From Cystobasidiopsis lactophilus (taxonomy: Eukaryota > Basidiomycota > Agaricostilbomycetes > Agaricostilbales > Chionosphaeraceae), in contig BCIO01000001.1 of NCBI GenBank assembly GCA_001599975.1, forward strand, positions 2,666,001 to 2,730,000: a stretch of DNA of 64,000 nt, read 5' to 3'. A model generated the notes under the pieces. That model was not told the origin of the DNA. It worked only from the letters and a program-made list of their open reading frames with translations, and did no database searches. Each line of letters starts with the position of its first letter. The stretch's first letter is position 1. This document shows positions 23,996-36,138 of the stretch, one piece after another. Made by a program: the position numbers and the translations under genes.

Positions 23996-25863
23996 ATGGG
24001 ATCCTCCAACTCGACGCAGCAAGGCCAGCACGTCCCTTCGAGGCCACCACTGAAGTCGTCGGCCTCTGCCTCGTCGACGCAGACCATCAAATCGGGCCAG
24101 AGCCATGCGGGCAAGCGGCGCAAGTCCATCGAGCTCCCCGACCTGGACCCGTCCCTGGTGCTGACGCCCACGTCGACGGTGATTGGCCACCCTCTGGTCA
24201 CCGATGTCAAGGGCAAGGGAAAGGCTGTCCCAGCCTCTGCCACCCTGCACGACGATGACATTCTGCTCGGCTCGAACCCATCAAGGGACCTGTCCAACAC
24301 TCACCTTTCCAAGTCGCCTGAGGGGATGACCACGGAGCAAGGCAAAGACCTGCCCACTGCGCTCGATGAGGCTATCACCAAGCACATGGCCAGCAAGCAG
24401 GAGCAACAGCAGCAGCCCAACTCGGAGACTGGCACGCCGTCGAGCAGGGCCGGAACTCTTCCGCCTCTGCTTCCACCAGCAGAAACTGTCGTTGCGCCAT
24501 TGATCCCAGCTGCTGTGTCTCTACCACTGGGCACCGGTGCATCCGCTACTGCGGGCCTGATTATCGGCTCCCCAATTCAATCAGGACCCGCAACGCCCAT
24601 CGCTTCGCCGCATCTCTCGGGGCCTGGCACTCCCGATCTGCCTTTGACGGCCACACTCTCTCCTCCGTCTTTCACCTCCGAGCTCCCTCGCGACCCGTCC
24701 GCTGCGTCAGAAAGCTTGCCAAGCCCGGCAGCCTTTGAGCCGCCTCTGCCCAGTCCCATCCCACTACCCGCCGCAGCTCCCTTGTCAGCTTTGACGGGCA
24801 GCTTGGCAAATAACCCTGCGGCCTTTGAAGCTGTCAAAGCTGCAACGGTGGATCTGGGAGCCGGCCCTGAAGGCATCCCGACCTTGTTGACTTGGACGCC
24901 GGGCGAGGGCGAGGGCAAGGAAGGCGGCATAGCAGAAGGCGAAGGCAGGCCGCAAAAGGTGTACGTGACAGGCACGTTCGCGAAGGACTGGACGACCAAG
25001 ATCGAATTGCGAAAGAAGAAGTGCGCTGTCCTTATTTTGACGCCCATCTGCGGTGTATCTCATCATCTTTGGCTGGCTTGACAGGAGTCAACCGGACTTC
25101 ACAGCTCTCGTCAACCTTCCTCCAGGCCCACACAAGCTCAAATTCATCGTCGACACGCAATGGAAGACGAGCAAAAACTTGCCCTCCGCCACTGATCAAC
25201 ACGGCAACTTGATCAATTACCTCCAGGTCTCCAAAGATCTCACGGTGCCGTCAGCGAATGCCACTTCCCTGGCGCTGAACCCGGCCCAACAGTTGCCCAC
25301 TGCCGAGGATCAAGAGCGGTACTTGCGAGAGGAGGCGCAATGGACCTCGGAGATCCCGGCTGAGCTTCAGGCCTTTGGAGACGCCTTTGAAGCGGAAGAG
25401 GCCGCCATCATTGCTCAGGAGGAGCACAACCGGATTCTGCAAGAGCAGGGCCTGCCGCCAGAGCCCATGCCTCGCGCCCACCACACGGCCGGCGCACCGC
25501 CTCCGGTGCCTCCGCCATCCTTGCCTGCCCCACTACAGCGCGGCGTGCTCAACCAAGCAGGCAACAACCCAATCATCGGACAATCAGACGACAACTCCAT
25601 CTTGCCCAAGCCGGACCACTCTGTGATCGACCATCTGGCTGCGTCACCCATCTCAAAAGGTCTTTTGTCGGTGGCCATCACCAAGCGGTACCGTAGGAAG
25701 TTCAACACCACTGTACGTCGCCTTCTTCCCTGCCTTAACGAAGCGTTGCCCTGACGCAAGCTGCGGCGCAGGTGTTCTATAAGGTTCGTCCCCGCACTTG
25801 GCGAATAGCGAACGTGCTCTTAGTGTCTACCTATGACAGCCCGTTCCGGCTGCAATGGCTTGA
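23996..25863 (+). CDS. AMPK/SNF1 complex beta subunit
   Basis: Scaffold and targeting subunit of the energy-sensing SNF1/AMPK kinase (SIP2/GAL83-type). The start ATG 23996 gives MGSSNSTQQG, a typical N-myristoylation signal. A long low-complexity Ser/Pro region follows. Then comes a CBM48 glycogen-binding domain (IPTLLTWTPGEGEGK, KVYVTGTFAKDWTTKIELRK, intron, DFTALVNLPPGPHKLKFIVD, NLINYLQV), with an acidic insert after its first strand. The C-terminal ASC domain has EIPAEL, HLAASPISKGLLSVAITKRYRRKFNTT, VFYK and, after two further short introns, PVPAAMA with stop TGA 25861-25863. The family's terminal VFYKPV motif is intact. Confidence 0.92.
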
Positions 25864-26404
25864 AGTCGCCGCCAACCGCTCATCCCGATCTAGTGTGGGT
25901 TGCTTTTCCCGTCTCTTTTTAGCTTGAGTTCTAAGTCTGCTATGGTTCTGAAGGTACCCAGCCGTCCTGACTCTACCTTGTGTTCGGATAATCCAAGCTC
26001 GACGATAGCAACGCAGCGGCGAGGATGCAAGTTGGTGGCGTTGGGCCTTTAATGGCACCCCGTCTCCTCTTCTTTCCCACCCGATTCACCTTGTGCATAG
26101 CTTTAAGCGCTCCTCGAGCGTCTCACATTTTGGCCCATCCTGTTTTGTTTGAGGTTACCGTATTGTTGCGTGCATCGAGGCGCTTGCCAGACTTCCCATC
26201 TAAAATGGGCCGACTGCCGCAATGGCCATCACATTCTGCTACCTTGCTCGTGACTCTTCCACGATTTGGTTCCCACGAAAGGAGGTCCGATCATCAGGAT
26301 CATCATGCCGCCTGGCTCTCGGCTCCTCGCCACCACGGCCACGTCGTCCTCCCCAAAAGCCGACAAACCTTTTCTTTCTGTCTTCATTCTCCAGCTTTCT
26401 TGCG
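25864..26404. other. Intergenic region before the acyltransferase gene
   Basis: About 540 bp with no coding signal I can support. Pyrimidine-rich tracts (CTCCTCTTCTTTCCCACCCG near 26066-26085 and TCTTTCTGTCTTCATTCTCC near 26374-26393) precede the start at 26405. They look like a promoter and 5-prime leader. Confidence 0.4.
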
Positions 26405-27974
26405 ATGTCCGTGCACGAGTTAACCTCACTCCCAATCTCGTCGCGGCCACAGCCCGATTTGGAAGCCAAGCTTCGTGCATTGGGCTTCAACCTGTTCTTC
26501 CTCTGCTGCATCATCTGCATCCACATAGGCCAGCTGTGTGCTGTTCCCTTTCACCTGGTTCCGCAAGCCAGGCCGTACAAGGAGGCGGTCATCAACTATA
26601 CAAAACGTCAGTCCGCCCTATTCCTCGTCTTCATATCCCAAGCGTTTGGCCCGACGGAATTCGCTGTAACCACCTCTGGCGATGCCCTGTCTAGTTCGAT
26701 CATCACCACCGGGCCTAATGGGACCGTGCTGCTAGATTTGCCGTCTCGCAACGGTGAGTGCTTGAAAGTCCGAGGCAACTGCGCAACACCCTTAATGACC
26801 GCGCTTCTGCTTTGAAGTGATCATATCCAACCACCAAATATACAACGATTGGCTCTATATCTGGAACCTCCTGGTCTTTACCAAGACGCGTGCCATGCAT
26901 GGCAGCCTTTACATCGTCCTCAAGAAGTCATTGAAATGGGTGCCCATCAGTCAGCGATCTCCGCGTCTTATTTTTGCAGCCGCAAGGCTGATCCCTTCTT
27001 TGTAGTCGGTCCTATCATGCAGTGCTTTCGCTTCATCTTCTTGGCGCGGTCGTGGGACAAGGACAGGGTGGTGCTGCATCGCAAGCTCACCAAACTGGCA
27101 GCCCGTGCCCAATCCCACGCCGACCCGATGTCCTTGATGGTCTTTCCAGAGGGCACACTGGTGTCTCGTGACACCCGGCCTCTGAGCAAGAAGTTCGCCG
27201 ACAAGGAGAGCTTGGTGTGTGCTCCGTCTCGCTCTTCTTCAGGGGCCCTTAGTAAAATTATAAGTGTAAAACAGACGGACCTTCGACACTGCCTGCTCCC
27301 TAGATCGACGGGGATGCTCTTCGTGCTGCGCTCCTTGGCCCAGAAGGTCCCCGACCTCAAAGTCGTCGATTTGACAATCGGCTACGTTGGAATGTAAGCC
27401 TTTGCGTTGCAGTGCGAGCCTCTACCTTGACTCAGCACTCTCCTGTTAGACCAGCATCCGGGTACGGTCAAGACTATTACACCTTACAGTCCGTGTTTGG
27501 CTTAGGGCAGAGCCCGGTAGGAGGTTCCGTCGATGTGTGCTCGTACAAAGACTCAATCGCTTGGCCGAAGCCGTCCGTCCACATCAACATTCAACTAGTC
27601 CCTCTCTCAGAGATCCCCATTGGTTCAATAACGGCGTCCGGTAAAGTCCCTTTTTTTAAGCTCATTTCGAAGGAGAAGCCGGCCAACTCTGCCTGCTGGC
27701 AGGGGACCAAACCGAGCCGACAGAGGACGAGAAGAAGCAGTTTGCGCTATGGATGCTCCAACGCTGGCAAGCCAAGGACGACTTGCTGGAGCACTTCTAT
27801 TCGACCGGCGCTTTCACAGGCGCGCCAGGCCTCTCACCCAAGACTGCCACCATCCCTATGGCGCTCACAGATCGGTCCCAGTACATCTCGCTCTTTGCGG
27901 GCTTCATCCCCAGCGCATTGATCGGCCTCGAGTTCGCGAGAAGCCTCACAGCCAGAGCCCTGGGCCTCAATTGA
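26405..27974 (+). CDS. 1-acyl-glycerophosphate / lysophospholipid acyltransferase
   Basis: Membrane acyltransferase of the AGPAT/lysocardiolipin type (LCLAT1, yeast Cst26 relatives), probably in the ER. The N-terminal segment LGFNLFFLCCIICIHIGQLC is a transmembrane helix. After short introns the catalytic motif I VIISNHQIYNDWLYIWN shows NHQxxxD in place of the commoner NHxxxxD wording. A second motif, MVFPEGTLVS, follows, then a PDLKVVDLTIGY block and a C-terminal helix (ISLFAGFIPSALIGLEFA). Intron donors after PYKEAVINYTK and elsewhere follow GT-AG rules. Stop TGA is at 27972-27974. Substrate preference cannot be read from sequence. Confidence 0.85.
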
Positions 27975-28338
27975 AATTGAAGCCCAGCGGCGGTGGCTGA
28001 GCAGCTCTGCCGCCTTTCGGTGGCACCTGCCAACCGGACCCTTGTAGTATAGACCTTGTTACATCCACGTTTGTACGAAGCCGTAGTCCACGCCTCTTTG
28101 ATTAAACGCGATCGTCTCCAGCTCTTCCCCAGTCTGTTGCCTTTCAGCAGCCAAGCAGCTGCCCTCGCCCTCGCTCCCTCCATCGCGCTCTCGACGGCTG
28201 TCGTCGACCGCTCTAAATCACCGACAGTGAGCTTTGCCCGCAGTGCAATGAGTATTAGCACAGCTGCTGAAACCAGCTGCTCAGACCCTTCCTCCTGTTC
28301 TTGCTCCTTTTGGCCGCCCTGCCTCCTCTACCTGATCA
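27975..28338. other. RAC1 5-prime region
   Basis: 364 bp between the acyltransferase stop and the RAC1 start. Pyrimidine-rich (CAGCTCTTCCCCAGTCTGTT near 28118-28137; CTTCCTCCTGTTCTTGCTCC near 28290-28309). Presumably 3-prime UTR, promoter and leader; no other gene seen. Confidence 0.4.
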
Positions 28339-29434
<1,096 letters not shown>

Positions 29435-29767
29435 GGGCATTTGGTCCTTCCCTCTACTTCTCGACAAGGCCCGCTCTCGCTTCCCGCGGCCTTCCACGCC
29501 CGGCCATCCATCATCTCTTCTCACGACACGTCATTTCCCGCCCCCATTGTGTTTCTATCTCTCTCGGTTACTGGTTCCGTCTTGGGCATACTTCTCTTAC
29601 GTGGCTTCACATTCGGACTTAGAAAAATATGCGCTCGCTCTCGCCTCTTTTGCACTGTGGATGTTTCTCGCTCAGCTTGCTTGTAAAAAAAGACATGTTG
29701 GCCTTTCAGCCTCCCATTGGCAGCATTGCGAATAGCTAAAAAAGCGCGACCGCAAGGAGGGAGCTGC
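29435..29767. other. Convergent 3-prime region between RAC1 and the HNH-like gene
   Basis: 333 bp between two stop codons. It is CT-rich with short poly-A and poly-T runs near 29680-29745 (TTGTAAAAAAAGAC, AGCTAAAAAAGCG) that may mark polyadenylation sites. No gene seen. Confidence 0.4.
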
Positions 29768-31294
29768 CTAAAACTTGGGCCCGAGCACAAACACGCCAGT
29801 CTCCAGGTCTAGGTACCGCACCTGGCCCTCTGCCGCTTCCTCCACCTCTTCCGCTTCATCGTCCGTCGGGTCCAAGTCTTGTACTGGCCGCTGCTTCTTG
29901 GGTAGCGGCCGTTCCGGCACCGCTTCCTCCTCGTCCTCCGTTTCGTCCAAATCCACCACAATAAGCCTCTTCCGCTTCGAACTCTGGCCCTCTCCAGCGC
30001 TCACTGGCAGCGGAGCGGAGTCCGTCGGCGCCGCCGTGGCCCTTTCCTCTTGCATCGCCCGGCCTTGCATGGTCGGTCCCCGGACTGGTATTGACTGACC
30101 ACCCTTTGCAAGACGCTTCTTGTAGGTCTCGTTCAGCTGCTTGAACCATCTCTTGACGGAAGCGTTCGTGGAGAGGAGAGCGGCATTGAGCTCATCCACC
30201 GAGCAACCCTTTGGACCCAAAAGCCTTTCCACCTCGGCGTGCAGAAGATTGGTGGGTGGGGTGAGAGGGCCCATATCGAGGAGGGCATTGCCAGGGAACA
30301 GTTTCTTGGAGCGAGGGAGCATCGGTATGATTTGTCGGACAACCCTGGGCGGCATCTGCTGAACTTTGCTTTTGGCAGGGGCTTTCTTGGCCTTTACCAC
30401 GTTGGGGATCAGGCTGGTAGCTGATAGCTCGGTCTCTTCGGCGTCCGAAGAAAGGTCCAAGGGGGCGTCGCGGCTGCCCACCACCTTGCCGTTTCGGAGG
30501 ACGGTTCCGAGGCGCAGATGAGTTTGCGCTGGCTTCTTGCCGTACTTGAAGGTGGAGAGCTTTCTGCCGGCCTTGATCTGTTTGCGAGGAGGCTTCATGT
30601 AGCTTTCCACGGTGCGGCCTTGCAGGTTGCGGATCCATTCCGTCCAACCTTTGACGCGCTCGTTGGTCCGGAGATTTTCGACGGTAGAAAGGTTGTCCGC
30701 CAAGTGGTCATGGGTGTAGAGCTTGTGAATGGTCGCGTCTGGAAGAGAGCTAATATCAGCCTGTCTTATAATCTAGAGAAGACGGGCCGAAGGACTTGCG
30801 ACAAGGCCAGCAAAGGTCGGCGGTACGGGCGTTGAGGTCGTCTCGGGCACGGCCAAGTGAAAGGAATCTAGGCCAGGTTTTCTTGGGGATAAGGTGGTGA
30901 GCGGTGATGAATGCTGTGTCCGCCGTCAGCAGGCACCCTTCAGGAGCTCTGTCTTGATGCGCTTACTACTTCGTTCGCAGAGATTGCAAACACCAGCTTT
31001 GCCATTGTTGTGGTATCCCAGCTTCGAGGCCCATCGTTCCCATTGGTTAATGTCCCTGGAGGCGGATCCCAACCTCACATCCGCCTGCGGTTCGCCAGCG
31101 TCGTCGAGGTCCTGCCACTCTGGATCGTCCAGAGCCTGCGCTTGACTTTCGATCTTTTCTCGTCGGGCTTGCAAAGTTCGGAGCCTCGAATTGAGCTTTT
31201 CGATCTTGCGTTGGGCAGCGTCAATCGAGCTGACAACGACCTTCAGCTGGTTGTCCAGCTTTCGCCGCTTCACCAAGCGCCTTTCTGGGTCCAT
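29768..31294 (-). CDS. HNH-endonuclease-like zinc protein with coiled-coil N-terminus
   Basis: Three exons fit: 31294-30970, 30913-30800 and 30738-29768. They total 1410 nt, or 469 aa. The second intron (30739-30799) has a GC donor (C|GCAAGT), and removing it restores the codon for a key His. The N-terminus is basic and coiled-coil (RRKLDNQLKVVVSSIDAAQRK). Residues about 100-155 then show an HNH-like metal site: CNLC, TAHHLIPK and LCWPCHATIHKLYT. The rest is Lys-rich with an acidic segment (DETEDEEEA) and possible nuclear signals (SSKRKR, PKKQR). The C-C/HH/C-C-H arrangement is typical of HNH nucleases or their structural zinc relatives, but I cannot assign a named family. Catalytic activity is unproven. 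Confidence 0.65.
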
Positions 31295-31602
31295 TCTGAA
31301 GCCGACGCTGAGGAGAACTGCGTTCACGCGTGGAGAGCTGGAACTTCGAGCGGAGGATGGCGGGCGGTCTTGGTTCACTTCGTCGATGTGGACTTCGAGG
31401 AGGTCGACATTGCTGCGGGTTTGTTTTGAGACATGTGGGTGGTGGGCTCCTCTGCGTCATGATGTTTTGCTCTTCCTCGGTCCACCACTTGTCCTCCGCT
31501 TTTTCCTCAGTTTCTCCTTAACTTTAAAGGTATTTCAGCCCAAGACCGACCTTTTGAGCGCTCAAGTTGGACGATTGTAGAAACAAACAGCAACATCAAG
31601 AA
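31295..31602. promoter_or_regulatory. Divergent promoter of HNH-like and MARVEL genes
   Basis: 308 bp between divergent start codons (31294 and 31603). The right part contains a T-rich tract (TCCTCAGTTTCTCCTTAACT near 31503-31522). No further gene seen. Confidence 0.4.
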
Positions 31603-32593
31603 ATGGCGTTGGGATCTATTGTGCAGCGTGCGTTCGCCTGACTTGAGTGTCTTGCTGGCTTCGGGCTAAAAGAGTCGTGGCTGCAGGTGGCTTGCCCATC
31701 TTCTCGGGCTTCGTCCTGCTGTTCGCTCTGATCGAGATGGTGCGTTTGCTGGCTTGGAAACGACTCAGGTACCAAGACCTCACATGCCGCATTCTTAGAT
31801 CATCACCGCCGTCTTGGTGTCCTCGTACAACTCGACCGATAGCTACCCCGATGGCTCGTACAAGGGAGCGTGAGTGGCTCCCAGTCCTGTGTCCCAGCTC
31901 GTCGATATTTTGCTGACCTCGATCGGTTTCATGGGTGTTCAGGATCCGCTTCCTGCTCTTCACTAGCATGTATGAAGCTCTCTTTGCCTCATTGCATGGT
32001 CCCCAGAGACTTATGCCCGCGGCCGGACTCACAGTTGGACACTGGTGACCGGTGGTGGATTGCTGGCTGCCTTCTTCTTGGCCACCTCCTCCATCGTCGC
32101 CTCCATCGCCTCGTTTGGCGCCTGGGCTGCTTTGACTTGGCTCTTCTGGATGGCCGGAGCGTGCGCACCTTTCTGCTTGTTGTGGCGGATGTGACGACTT
32201 ATTTTTCTCCGCGGATCGACCTCTAGTGCCGCCATTACTGCTGCCACCAGCGGCTCTCTGCATTGCCACCACAGCGCGCTTGCCCATTGCTACCAGGTAC
32301 GTTGCTTTCACGACGCTCGTCCCAGTTAGGAAATTAGCTCACGCTAGTCTTGCGTGTTAATAGCTCCAGGCGACCGAGGGTGAGACATTTCAGACATAAT
32401 TCGCGGTGAAGTGTCACTGATCAGTTTCCATCTCTCAAAGGCTTCGCATGGATCCAATGTGAGTGCTGCAAGTTTTTTGGAAAGCGTAGCCAAGGCGCTC
32501 AAACTACATGTCCTCCCAGTCATCCTCTTCGTCCTGTTTATCGGCCTGCTCATCTTCCTTGGCGTTCGTTCAAGCCGCAATGGCAACGGGTGA
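31603..32593 (+). CDS. Small four-helix MARVEL-domain membrane protein
   Basis: Nine exons fit: 31603-31627, 31687-31739, 31799-31869, 31943-31969, 32035-32160, 32227-32296, 32364-32379, 32441-32458 and 32520-32593. They give 480 nt, or 159 aa in frame. Helix 1 is GLPIFSGFVLLFALIEM. Helix 2 is IRFLLFTSIWTLVTGGGLL (its FTSxWT motif only appears after splicing). Helix 3 is FGAWAALTWLFWMAGAAAI and helix 4 is FILFVLFIGLLIFLGV. The FWxAGAAA block and the FAW before helix 4 are typical of fungal MARVEL proteins, which organise membrane microdomains. Tail RSSRNGNG. In exon 7 an alternative acceptor 6 nt downstream (32370) would stay in frame. Confidence 0.8.
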
Positions 32594-33135
32594 GCTAATA
32601 TACATCTATATGTTTTTTGGACAGCTGCTGAGTGAACCCCTTCATCCAGATTCGGTGAGCCCGTGTGCGAATCGAGTTGATGGCGGTTAGCTGATAGTCG
32701 CCCTTGTTATTTTCACAGCTGGCAGCATGATCGCATAAAACGCCCACCTTGGTCTTTCGTCTGCCCACACCTAGAACAGCACTACCATGCCAGTCCGCTG
32801 AACTCTCACCGCCAGCCTTTGCGAAATTTTACTTCTACCTACCCTAATCATGCTAAGGCCGACCGCCACTAGGCCCAGCTTGCCTGTCGACCAGCTCTTT
32901 TAATGCCAGCTCTTTCCTCTTTCATTGGAAACTCCTTTCCGCAAGAGCAGGCTGTCCAAACATGAAGGCCCTTCCTTACCCCAAAGCACTTTCTGGATGT
33001 TGTACACTGCTCTCGCTTTGCAAAGTCAATCAGACCTGCCTGGACACTTGCTTCTTTCGGTTCGAAGTGGCGACGCCACATTTGGCGGCGCGAGACGGAT
33101 TCATTCGCCGTTGAGGCTCGACGTCCATTTCCCGC
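32594..33135. other. Intergenic region before the golgin-like gene
   Basis: 542 bp. It contains pyrimidine-rich stretches but no ORF with splice or family support. Probably 3-prime UTR of the MARVEL gene and the promoter of the next. Confidence 0.4.
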
Positions 33136-35871
33136 ATGAGCTCAGCGGCGGAGGACCGGGCTGCCAAGGCTGCTCGAGCCGCCAAGCGGGTGTGTTGACT
33201 GTCATGATCTCCACCATGTTCGCGAGGACTGAGGCGCTGGCTCGTCACCCCACAGCTCAAAAAGTTCCAAGCTGCCAAGAAGGAGTCGGCGAGCGCGACC
33301 GCCTCGGAGGCAGCGTCTCCCATCTTGGCCGGATCAGTAGAGGTCCCTTCCCTGCCAGTGTCTCCGAGGCCAGATCTGGAGACAAACAGCGAGCCACTGG
33401 CGCCGGTGCCGCCTCCGTGGGTTGCCATCCTTCGCCCTCGGTTTGCGGGCGATGATCTCACCAGTGCTTCGCATTGACACGCACAGATTGCAAGAGGCTG
33501 ATGCTAAGAGTCAGGAGGCAGAGCTACAGGCCACCATCTCGCTCCTGGTGGCCGAAAAGGCCAACCTCACGTCCCACCTGGCCACGCTCAACGACAAGCT
33601 CGAGTCCGTCGAGGACCGGTTGGGCTCCGAGCAGGCGGCTTCTTCCCGGCTCCAGAAAGCACTGGAAACTCAGCGGAACCAGTTGAGCGAGGTTAGCAAG
33701 GAGAAGGAGGCGCTGGCGAAGGAAGCTGGCGAGGCGAGCGACAAGGTGGCCACCTTGGTACGTGTCCGCGACCTTCTTGCTGTATTGATTGTCACTCATG
33801 GTGAGAAACTGGACAGGAACGCGAGGCTTCGGTCCAACAGCACGAATTGTCCGCTGCCCAAGCGGACTTGTCCAAGACTCTGGACCAAGTGCAACAGCTG
33901 AAGGACGAACTGGCCCTTCAAGCGGCCGACTCAACAAATTCTGAGCTCATGGCCTCCCTAGAAGCCAAGCTAGCTGCCAAGTCCTCCCACGCCGACGCGC
34001 TGGAAGCGGAGGTGTCACGACAGCGAGCGACCATGAACTCTTTAACGACCCAGCGCGACTCTTCTCAGACCGAGCTGGCTGCTTTACGAGACCAACTATC
34101 AAGCTTAGAGGCCAGCAGGAGCTCTCAGTCGTCGGAGCTGGCGCGATTGGCTAAAGACTACACGGAGTTGCAAGCGAGCTATGCCGAACTCCAGACCTCC
34201 ACCAAGTCGCTGCGAACTGACTACGACTCCCATCTTTCCGCCTCAGCCTCGGCATCCTCGGCCTTGACGGCTTTGCAGGCCGACTTCAAGGCCCAAGAGG
34301 AGGTCTTGCGGGCAGCAGAGGAGAGCCTCGCAAACCAGACCAAACAAGCCGAGGTGGCTGTCGCGCGGAGAGAGGGCCTGCAGAAGGATAACGAAGAGTT
34401 GATGGCCTCCTTGACGGAGCTGCGGACCAAGGTGGTCAGTTTGACCGATCAAACAGTGGAGCGCCAAGACAAAGCGGACGGCCTGGCACGCACGCTCAGA
34501 GAACGGGAAACAGAAGTGGTCAGGCTCAAAGGCGAGCTGGAAGAGGCGCAGCGTGCCGCTCGGAATTCCCTGGCTGATGGAGAGCGGTGGGCTCGCGAAA
34601 GGAGCGCCTTGCAGGAGCGCCTGGACAAAAGCGAGCGCGAGGCCAGCTTTGCACAAGACCACTCTTCGACTCGGGAGGAGGAGATCTCTGCGCTGCGGGC
34701 CAAGGTTGCCGAGTCTGATGGCCAGCTTTCGTCCTTACAAGCGATCATCACCGCGCAGGAGGCAGAGTTAGCCGACGCCAAAGAATCTCGGGACTCTGCT
34801 CTGTCGGACTTGACGCAGCAAAAGGACGAGCGGGAGTTGGTCGGCCAAGATCTGGAGCGGCTGCAAGAGCGCATGGAGGAGTATCAAAAGGAAATCGAGG
34901 ACCTCAAGGAAGAAGCCCAACTCTCCCACAACAACACGATGGCGTCTTCTTCCTTTGCCCAAGACCACCCGCCGGGGACGCCGCCTCCGAACATCGCGCC
35001 GCTCCCTCAGACACCCTTTGCCGCATCGCCCGCGCCACGAGGCAGTAAAGGCCACCGGGTTTCCCAATCCATCTCCATGCACTCCGTTGCGGAAACCAAC
35101 GGCACACTGGACTGGCCCTCGACAGACGATGATGACGATGCGCCCTCGCGCTTCGGCCCTTCCAACAAGCGCAAGTCGACAGCGGCCACTAATGGCAATG
35201 GCGGGCAGCTCGTGGCTTTGGAAAGGGATCTGGCCACAAGCAAGACCCAGAACGCCCATTTGAAAACCACCATCTCGACATTGGAAGACCAGGTGGCCGA
35301 GCTCACGGCACTCGTCCTGCTAGAGAGAGACAAGACGATGAAAGCGATGACGGAGGTGTTCTTCCTGTCGCAGGCCTCGGCACTTCCTTCCTCGTCAGGA
35401 CCCTCGTCTGCTTCTATGTCACCACAGCCCACCGTCCGGCCCAACCCACCTGGGCATCGTCGGTCAGCCTCTCACCTTCCGACGCTCAACGAAAACCTGC
35501 CTGCCCCTCGCGACTCTTTGGACCCGCCCATTTCTTTCGATAACGCCGCCATCTCCCCTCGAGGCACTACTTTCCGAATAAACACTGCTCCGCCCTCTAC
35601 GTTCAAACCACCGAAGCCGGACATCCCGGCTCATGCGCGGCATGCCCGCCGCCAGTCGCTCTCGGCCCTCAAGTCGCGCATGGAAGACGAGCTGGGCCTC
35701 CCCGATATCACGTTGTTGGAGGCTACGCCGACCCCAGATCGCCATTCCTTTGGATTTGGGCCTGATACGCCAGCCTCAGCGCCACTGTCGCCGAGCAGAA
35801 AGCGGTCAGCGCGGTTGGGCAATGACTTTGTGTTCTGCAGTAATTGCGAAGGGGATTTGCTAGTCATTTAG
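33136..35871 (+). CDS. Long coiled-coil protein, golgin-like (GM130/BUG1-type N-terminus)
   Basis: The start ATG 33136 gives MSSAAEDRAAKAARAAKR. After an intron comes LKKFQAAKKESAS, a short basic segment like the p115-binding N-terminus of GM130 and its yeast counterpart Bug1. A Pro-rich linker and a further intron lead into an almost continuous coiled coil (33490-34930) rich in Glu/Gln/Leu/Ala/Ser. Then comes a Pro/Ser-rich region, a second short coiled coil (THISTLEDQVAELTALVLLE type, about 35260-35340) and a tail with Pro/Ser and phosphorylatable segments, ending FCSNCEGDLLVI. Role as a Golgi tether is inferred from architecture; coiled-coil proteins are easily mis-assigned. A microtubule or cell-end protein is the alternative. 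Confidence 0.55.
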
Positions 35872-36138
35872 GGCTTTGCTTATGATAAAAGGCGCTCTAT
35901 CGCAGCACACCTCCCTAGCGTGCCGCCGACCCAGATGTTTGAGCAGGCAGGTACAAGATGGCAAGTGTTCCAAGCACGTTGCAGGATAGCCAGTGATACA
36001 ATATACAAAGTGAGAGATCTAACCCAGAGGTATGCTAAAGACTGCGTCACTGAATGAAAAGTGCGAAGAGAGGCAAAGAAGTCTAGGAAGCGGCAGCGAC
36101 CAGAGAAGATCCAGCAGAATGACCATGCACGAGTAGCT

